NCBI GenBank assembly: GCA_902779765.1
Contig: CACZCQ010000009.1
Location: 1-64,000, forward strand
Length of the DNA: 64,000 bases
Direction of reading: 5' to 3'
Source: an uncultured Bacteroidia bacterium
Lineage (GTDB): Bacteria; Bacteroidota; Bacteroidia; Bacteroidales; UBA932
Shown here: positions 60,555-64,000 of the stretch, one piece after another
How positions within the stretch are numbered: the stretch's first letter is position 1
Layout: every line of letters begins with the position of its first letter
The notes under the pieces: model-generated
What the model was told of the DNA's origin: nothing
The model's database searches: none
Seen by the model: only the letters and a program-made list of their open reading frames with translations
Program-made: the position numbers and the translations under genes

Positions 60555-62177
60555 CTAGTGCTTGAAGTTCAATCTGATGTCTGCGGGAATCTGCTCAAGG
60601 CGCAGGTTGCGGAGGTCTTCCTCATAGTCTGCGCTGTGTTTCGAGTATTTGCTCTCGAATGCCTGGGCACCTTCACGGTCGCCGGTGGCCTGTGTCTTGA
60701 GGACGAAGGCGGTGAGGTCGGACAGGGCATTCTCCATCTTGTCAAGGTTCAGTATGTACTGTCCGGACGGCTTATGCTCGAAGGCACCGGCTTCGTTGAG
60801 GTAATTGAATATGATTACGCTGCAGCGACCGAGAGCCGAAGCTTCTCCGAAGCGCTCGGAGCGGACAAGGGATGCGAAGAAGGTGGTAAGGGCATCGTCC
60901 CTGTAGAAATAGTGGTTGCGGATGTCGAAATGCTTCTGAAGCTTGCATACAAGGAGTACTCCGGCGGCATTCGACTTAATCTCTTCAAAGGTTGCCGCGC
61001 TGCTTCCAAGGGCCTGTTCCACGCTGCCTTTGCCGTTGACGGTTTCCTTTACGCCAAGACCGTGGGCCACCTCACGGAACACGATGTTCCAGAAGAAGGC
61101 GTCGGGGGAAAGGTGCTCGGCGGTTTCAGCATCCAGGAGACGTTCGCCCGTGGGTTTGATAATGCTGTTGTACTTGGCGCGGATAACGTTCTGAAGCAAT
61201 ATGGTACGGGTTCCGCGGTCACGCTGGACATCGGCGTCGAAGGGCAGGTTCAAGGCAATGACCTTGACACCGGCGTTTGCCTTTCCGGCATAGTAGAGGG
61301 CGTCGCAGGAGAAGATGTTCGAGCCTGTTCCGGGTTGGAAGGTCTTATATTCCGGATCACCGGGAAGGTCTTCCTGCAGCTCCCCTATACGGGACACATA
61401 CTGCATGAGCTCGTCGGTCTGCGTCAGGTTCTTCAGCAGGACGTAGGCCTCATAGGAGCGCTTGATGCCAAGAAGCTGGTCGTCAGTGACCTCGTTTGGA
61501 CCGATGACAAGGTCCATCTTGCTGTCGTCCATATCCAGCCAGGCAAGTGCACTCTCGTAATAGTTGTCCGTCTTGAGGGCTTCTATTTTTTTCAGGAGAT
61601 ATTCCCTCACGCTGGGCTTGATGGTGACATCGGCAGCAACTTTCAGGGAATTCTCGATCTTTTCGATATAGGGCTTGTAAGCGTCGTGATACCATACGGC
61701 TTCCAGGGAGCCGTCGGCGGCGCGGCGGACGAGTGTATATGGACTGTCCTTGTCAGGATTGTCCCAGGCTTCGAACTCCTCCACCGTCATGTCGGCAGGA
61801 TAGAAACCGGCTCCGGCAGGACGGTCTCCATAGCCTTCCACGAATGACTTGCCGTCTGCACGGTCCCAGGGACCGTAATTGATCTCGGCAAAGGTCTTCT
61901 GGAGAGGATCTTCGATTCCATTGAGCAGTGCCTGTTTGTCGCCGAAGTACTGCTGCCAGTAGATGGAATCGACCACGTCGGCGGCGTAACGGTAGAGTCT
62001 GAGGACTTCCTTCCCGTTATCGGTAATGCCGCTCAGGTCGGGAGCTTCAAAGGTGACCACGGCATAATCCGCCACTTTGCGGGCAAAGGGGGATTCGGGC
62101 GCTTGCTTGCAAGATACCGCTAATGCAAGTGACAAGGCTGCAAGGAGTAAATACTTTTTCATGATAGGCTTTTTCAT
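60555..62177 (-). CDS. M49-like (dipeptidyl-peptidase III-type) lipoprotein with altered zinc motif
   Basis: A 540-aa lipoprotein (lipobox AVSC). The start may be 62177 or the ATG at 62162; both keep the signal peptide. The family has the zinc motif HEVAHGLG followed by an EExK-(A/S)-(D/N) helix; here it reads FREVAHGLG, so the first His is Arg368 (codon CGT at 61074-61076), followed by GKGSVEQALG and FEEIKSNAAG. One transition (CAT to CGT) would explain it. The rest of the protein appears intact and in frame. It may be inactive, or the base may be wrong. Confidence 0.75.
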   Translation of the reverse strand: MKKPIMKKYLLLAALSLALAVSCKQAPESPFARKVADYAVVTFEAPDLSGITDNGKEVLRLYRYAADVVDSIYWQQYFGDKQALLNGIEDPLQKTFAEINYGPWDRADGKSFVEGYGDRPAGAGFYPADMTVEEFEAWDNPDKDSPYTLVRRAADGSLEAVWYHDAYKPYIEKIENSLKVAADVTIKPSVREYLLKKIEALKTDNYYESALAWLDMDDSKMDLVIGPNEVTDDQLLGIKRSYEAYVLLKNLTQTDELMQYVSRIGELQEDLPGDPEYKTFQPGTGSNIFSCDALYYAGKANAGVKVIALNLPFDADVQRDRGTRTILLQNVIRAKYNSIIKPTGERLLDAETAEHLSPDAFFWNIVFREVAHGLGVKETVNGKGSVEQALGSSAATFEEIKSNAAGVLLVCKLQKHFDIRNHYFYRDDALTTFFASLVRSERFGEASALGRCSVIIFNYLNEAGAFEHKPSGQYILNLDKMENALSDLTAFVLKTQATGDREGAQAFESKYSKHSADYEEDLRNLRLEQIPADIRLNFKH

Positions 62178-62190
62178 GATTATTATTTTA

Positions 62191-62198
62191 CAAAAATA
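62191..62198 (-). promoter_or_regulatory. -7 promoter element of the M49-like gene
   Basis: The minus strand reads TATTTTTG, 13 nt before the ATG at 62177 (28 nt before 62162). Confidence 0.5.
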
Positions 62199-62221
62199 CA
62201 CAAAAAAAGCAGAATGTTTTC

Positions 62222-62233
62222 TATATTGCAGTA
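62222..62233 (+). promoter_or_regulatory. Near-consensus -7 element for the GlsB-like gene
   Basis: TATATTGCAGTA resembles TAnnTTTG with one mismatch; the same 12 nt string occurs before the TlpA-like gene near 15738. It lies about 20 nt before the ATG. Confidence 0.35.
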
Positions 62234-62251
62234 TCGTTTAAAACTAATACC

Positions 62252-62509
62252 ATGAACATCATCCTAACATTGCTTTTCGGAGCCATCGCTGGCTGGCTTG
62301 CCGGTTTCTTTGTAGTAAAGGACAAGGGCGGCCTCATCTGGAACATCATCATCGGTCTCCTCGGCGGCTTCGTCGGTGGCTGGCTGCTCGGCCTCATCGG
62401 AGCAGGCGGATCCTTCTGGTCACAGTGGTACGGCCAGATCATCAGCGCCGTCATTGGTGCTGTGGTCCTTCTGTGGGTCTGGAACATGATCAAGAAGGCC
62501 CTGAAGTAA
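62252..62509 (+). CDS. GlsB/YeaQ/YmgE family small membrane protein
   Basis: An 85-aa protein with three hydrophobic helices rich in Gly: ILTLLFGAIAGWLAGFFV, IWNIIIGLLGGFVGGWLLGL and QIISAVIGAVVLLWVWNMI. This is the pattern of the transglycosylase-associated / stress-response GlsB family. It is monocistronic, ahead of a convergent alkD gene seven nt away. Confidence 0.9.
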   Translation: MNIILTLLFGAIAGWLAGFFVVKDKGGLIWNIIIGLLGGFVGGWLLGLIGAGGSFWSQWYGQIISAVIGAVVLLWVWNMIKKALK

Positions 62510-62516
62510 GGCCTGT

Positions 62517-63218
62517 CTATTGCCTGCTGCCAAGTATCGCTAGCCGTTCCCTTTCCGGGAATTTCTCAATGGCATAGCGCAGCATCGTACGGGGCATGGA
62601 AGCCGCCCGATGGTCCAGGAAGACCCGCAGGGCGTCCATGTCCCGTTTCCCTGCTTCCCTCAACAGCCATCCCACGGCCTTGTGGATAAGGTCGTGAGGG
62701 TGGTTGAGCAGTATATCGGCTATCGCGAAGGTGTCGTCCAGCTGGCCCTGCCTGATGAAAGCCATTGTGCTCACCATTCCTATGCGCTGCTCCCAGATGC
62801 TCTTCCCGTCGGATGCCAAACGGTACAGGAGACTCCGGTCCTTGTCCAGCAGCCAGTCTCCCAGCAGGTTGTAGCAGGAAAGGTCCACGAGGTCCCAGTT
62901 GTTGATACAGTCGGTGTGCGAGAGGTAGAAATCGATGCACCGGCTCCGCAATGACATATCCTTCCTGGCGTGGGAATATATTTCCACGAGTGCCAGCAGG
63001 CCGGCGAGCCGGATTTCATGATATTCGCTGGCGAGGCATTCCTCAAGCTCGTCGAATCCGGTCTGTTTCCAGCATTCCTTGACCACTCCTCGGGTCACCG
63101 GAACCTTTATTCCGAGGAACCTGTCCCCTTCTCCGTACTGTCCGGGGCCGGTCTTGAAGAATCTGGACAGTCCTTCTACCTGTGAAGGGTCCGCCTTAGC
63201 CAGCATCTGTTCTATCAT
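62517..63218 (-). CDS. DNA alkylation repair protein (AlkD-like)
   Basis: A 233-aa protein made of HEAT-like helical repeats, family of the AlkD 3-methyladenine/7-methylguanine DNA glycosylases. FLGIKVPVTRGVVKECWK near residue 40, INNWDLVDLSCYNLLGDWL (Trp and Asp of the active region) and HDLIHKAVGWLLREAGKRD (pieces) are the family marks. It lies four nt after the membrane acyltransferase gene on the same strand. Confidence 0.93.
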   Translation of the reverse strand: MIEQMLAKADPSQVEGLSRFFKTGPGQYGEGDRFLGIKVPVTRGVVKECWKQTGFDELEECLASEYHEIRLAGLLALVEIYSHARKDMSLRSRCIDFYLSHTDCINNWDLVDLSCYNLLGDWLLDKDRSLLYRLASDGKSIWEQRIGMVSTMAFIRQGQLDDTFAIADILLNHPHDLIHKAVGWLLREAGKRDMDALRVFLDHRAASMPRTMLRYAIEKFPERERLAILGSRQ

Positions 63219-63222
63219 ATCG

Positions 63223-64000
63223 TCATTTCTTATGCTTCTCTCCCAGCACGCACCAGCGTATCACGGGGATCCTGCGGATAATCTCGTAGATCAGCGGGGA
63301 AAGGGTGAATACCGCGACACCAAGGATGAGGTACATTGCCACGGGCGGAAGGTCGGTATAGACCTTCATCATGTACCCGAGGCTGGCTATGACGAGATAG
63401 TGGACTATATATATGCCGAAACTGGAGCGGGTCATGTAGCCGGCGAAGGCGGAAGTCCTGTCGAAGCGGGTGCGGAACCAGGCGATCATGGCAAGGCACA
63501 TAAGCCATCCGTAGAGGCAGTTTAGGGGACTGCCCAGGTACTGAGGAGAGGTGTTGTCCTGTCCGAATGTGGTGACAATCAAAGCAATTCCTGTCGCTGC
63601 GGCGCAGCCTAGAAGGGGAATCCATATCCTGCCCAGCCTGTCCTGAACCTGCTCGTGGGAGAATACGAAATAACCCAGCAGGAAGGGGATCAGGTAGAAA
63701 ACAGGTTTATACAGATTCAGAAGGCCGTCCGGGCTTTCCGGCCGTGGATTGCGTATGAGGGTCTGCTCCCCGGCCCAGAACAATACGCCCAGAAGGATTA
63801 TCCATACGATGCCGAGTTTGCCGCACCACTCATGGAAACGGTTCTCCGGGTCCAGTTTGCGTATAAGCAGCAGAATCAGCGAGAACAACCACAGGTCCTG
63901 TATGAACCAGAGCGGTCCCGTCCCGCTGACGGCCCACATCAGGTACCGGCCGATTCCCGGCATGCCGTCGAAGACTCCGCTCTTTGCAGCTACCGCCGTA
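63223..64000 (-). CDS. Membrane acyltransferase family protein, N-terminus cut by the window edge
   Basis: The frame stays open to the window end, so the gene is partial; an internal ATG at 63963 is not taken as the start. Several membrane helices are seen (LWLFSLILLLIRKL, LGIVWIILLGVLFWAG, VFYLIPFLLGYFVFS, SSFGIYIVHYLVIASLGY), as in the acyltransferase-3 family (OafA-like). WFIQDLWLFS and FGIYIVHYL are typical pieces. It would acylate a surface glycan or lipid. Upstream part unseen. Confidence 0.85.
   Translation of the reverse strand, partial: TAVAAKSGVFDGMPGIGRYLMWAVSGTGPLWFIQDLWLFSLILLLIRKLDPENRFHEWCGKLGIVWIILLGVLFWAGEQTLIRNPRPESPDGLLNLYKPVFYLIPFLLGYFVFSHEQVQDRLGRIWIPLLGCAAATGIALIVTTFGQDNTSPQYLGSPLNCLYGWLMCLAMIAWFRTRFDRTSAFAGYMTRSSFGIYIVHYLVIASLGYMMKVYTDLPPVAMYLILGVAVFTLSPLIYEIIRRIPVIRWCVLGEKHKK

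Noticed and set aside
60558-61847. Plus-strand 429-codon frame opposite the M49-like gene
   Set aside because: The minus strand has the lipoprotein signal and the family motifs; the plus reading is a shadow.

Overview
The window reads as one contiguous stretch of a Bacteroidota (Bacteroidales) chromosome. Evidence: several copies of the Bacteroidota -7 promoter element TAnnTTTG, an S46 dipeptidyl-peptidase, the Bacteroidota EF-G paralogue (EF-G2 type), fused SecDF, many lipoproteins with a C-terminal-Cys lipobox, and a load of GH92/GH36/CBM9-like/CE1 proteins. Base composition looks moderately GC-rich, which fits an uncultured gut or rumen Bacteroidales rather than a low-GC Bacteroides; the exact genus is inference.

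Layout. 1-11 kb: housekeeping and envelope genes (DUF4923-like lipoprotein, Mrp ATPase, DPP7-type S46 peptidase, RNase HII, XRE regulator with a possible operator, a 64-aa protein behind a structured leader, EF-G2, a transglutaminase-like lipoprotein, a CBM9-like protein). 11-16 kb: a translationally coupled SGNH-SGNH-MBOAT cassette, probably a surface-glycan O-acetylation machine. 15.7-20 kb: TlpA-like thioredoxin, Tat-type metallophosphoesterase, GH92. 20-23.3 kb: a two-component system and a PD40/SPOR-like envelope protein. 23.4-29.4 kb: SecDF, aspartase and enolase with clear terminators. 29.4-48.8 kb: a glycan-degradation neighbourhood on alternating strands without SusC/SusD: a TIM-barrel hydrolase, an operon CE1 / CBM9-like / NDT-like / GH92 fusion, a GH36-like lipoprotein plus a tandem alpha/beta hydrolase, glycerate kinase plus LOG-like protein, a DUF1080-metal hydrolase-DUF1080 lipoprotein, a CsgG/FlgT-like protein and a C69-like/sialidase fusion. 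47.8-53.0 kb: a five-gene minus-strand run (lipoprotein, DUF4153, AlkZ-related, DUF389, Gfo/Idh). 53.0-54.6 kb: a mobile unit with a REP-associated tyrosine transposase (RAYT), a coupled small gene and a matching 100-nt double-palindrome at each end. 54.7-57.3 kb: EEP-family lipoprotein, FucI-fold protein and hotdog thioesterase. 57.3-57.86 kb: twin hairpins, a consensus promoter, and tRNA-Leu(UAA) interrupted in the anticodon by a 234-nt group I intron. 58-64 kb: a four-gene overlapping operon (TIGR04076, CDP-alcohol phosphatidyltransferase, GyrI-like, TfoX-DUF6434), small lipoproteins, an M49-like protein with a lost zinc-ligand His, a GlsB-like membrane protein, AlkD and a truncated membrane acyltransferase.

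The most notable items are the tRNA-Leu group I intron, whose P1, P3, P4, P5, P6a, P7, P8 and P9 pairings can all be drawn by hand, and the RAYT unit with its palindromic ends. Secondary points are the EF-G2 paralogue without the catalytic His, several enzyme-like proteins with missing key residues, and unusual domain fusions. All family calls come from reading motifs; no searches were run.
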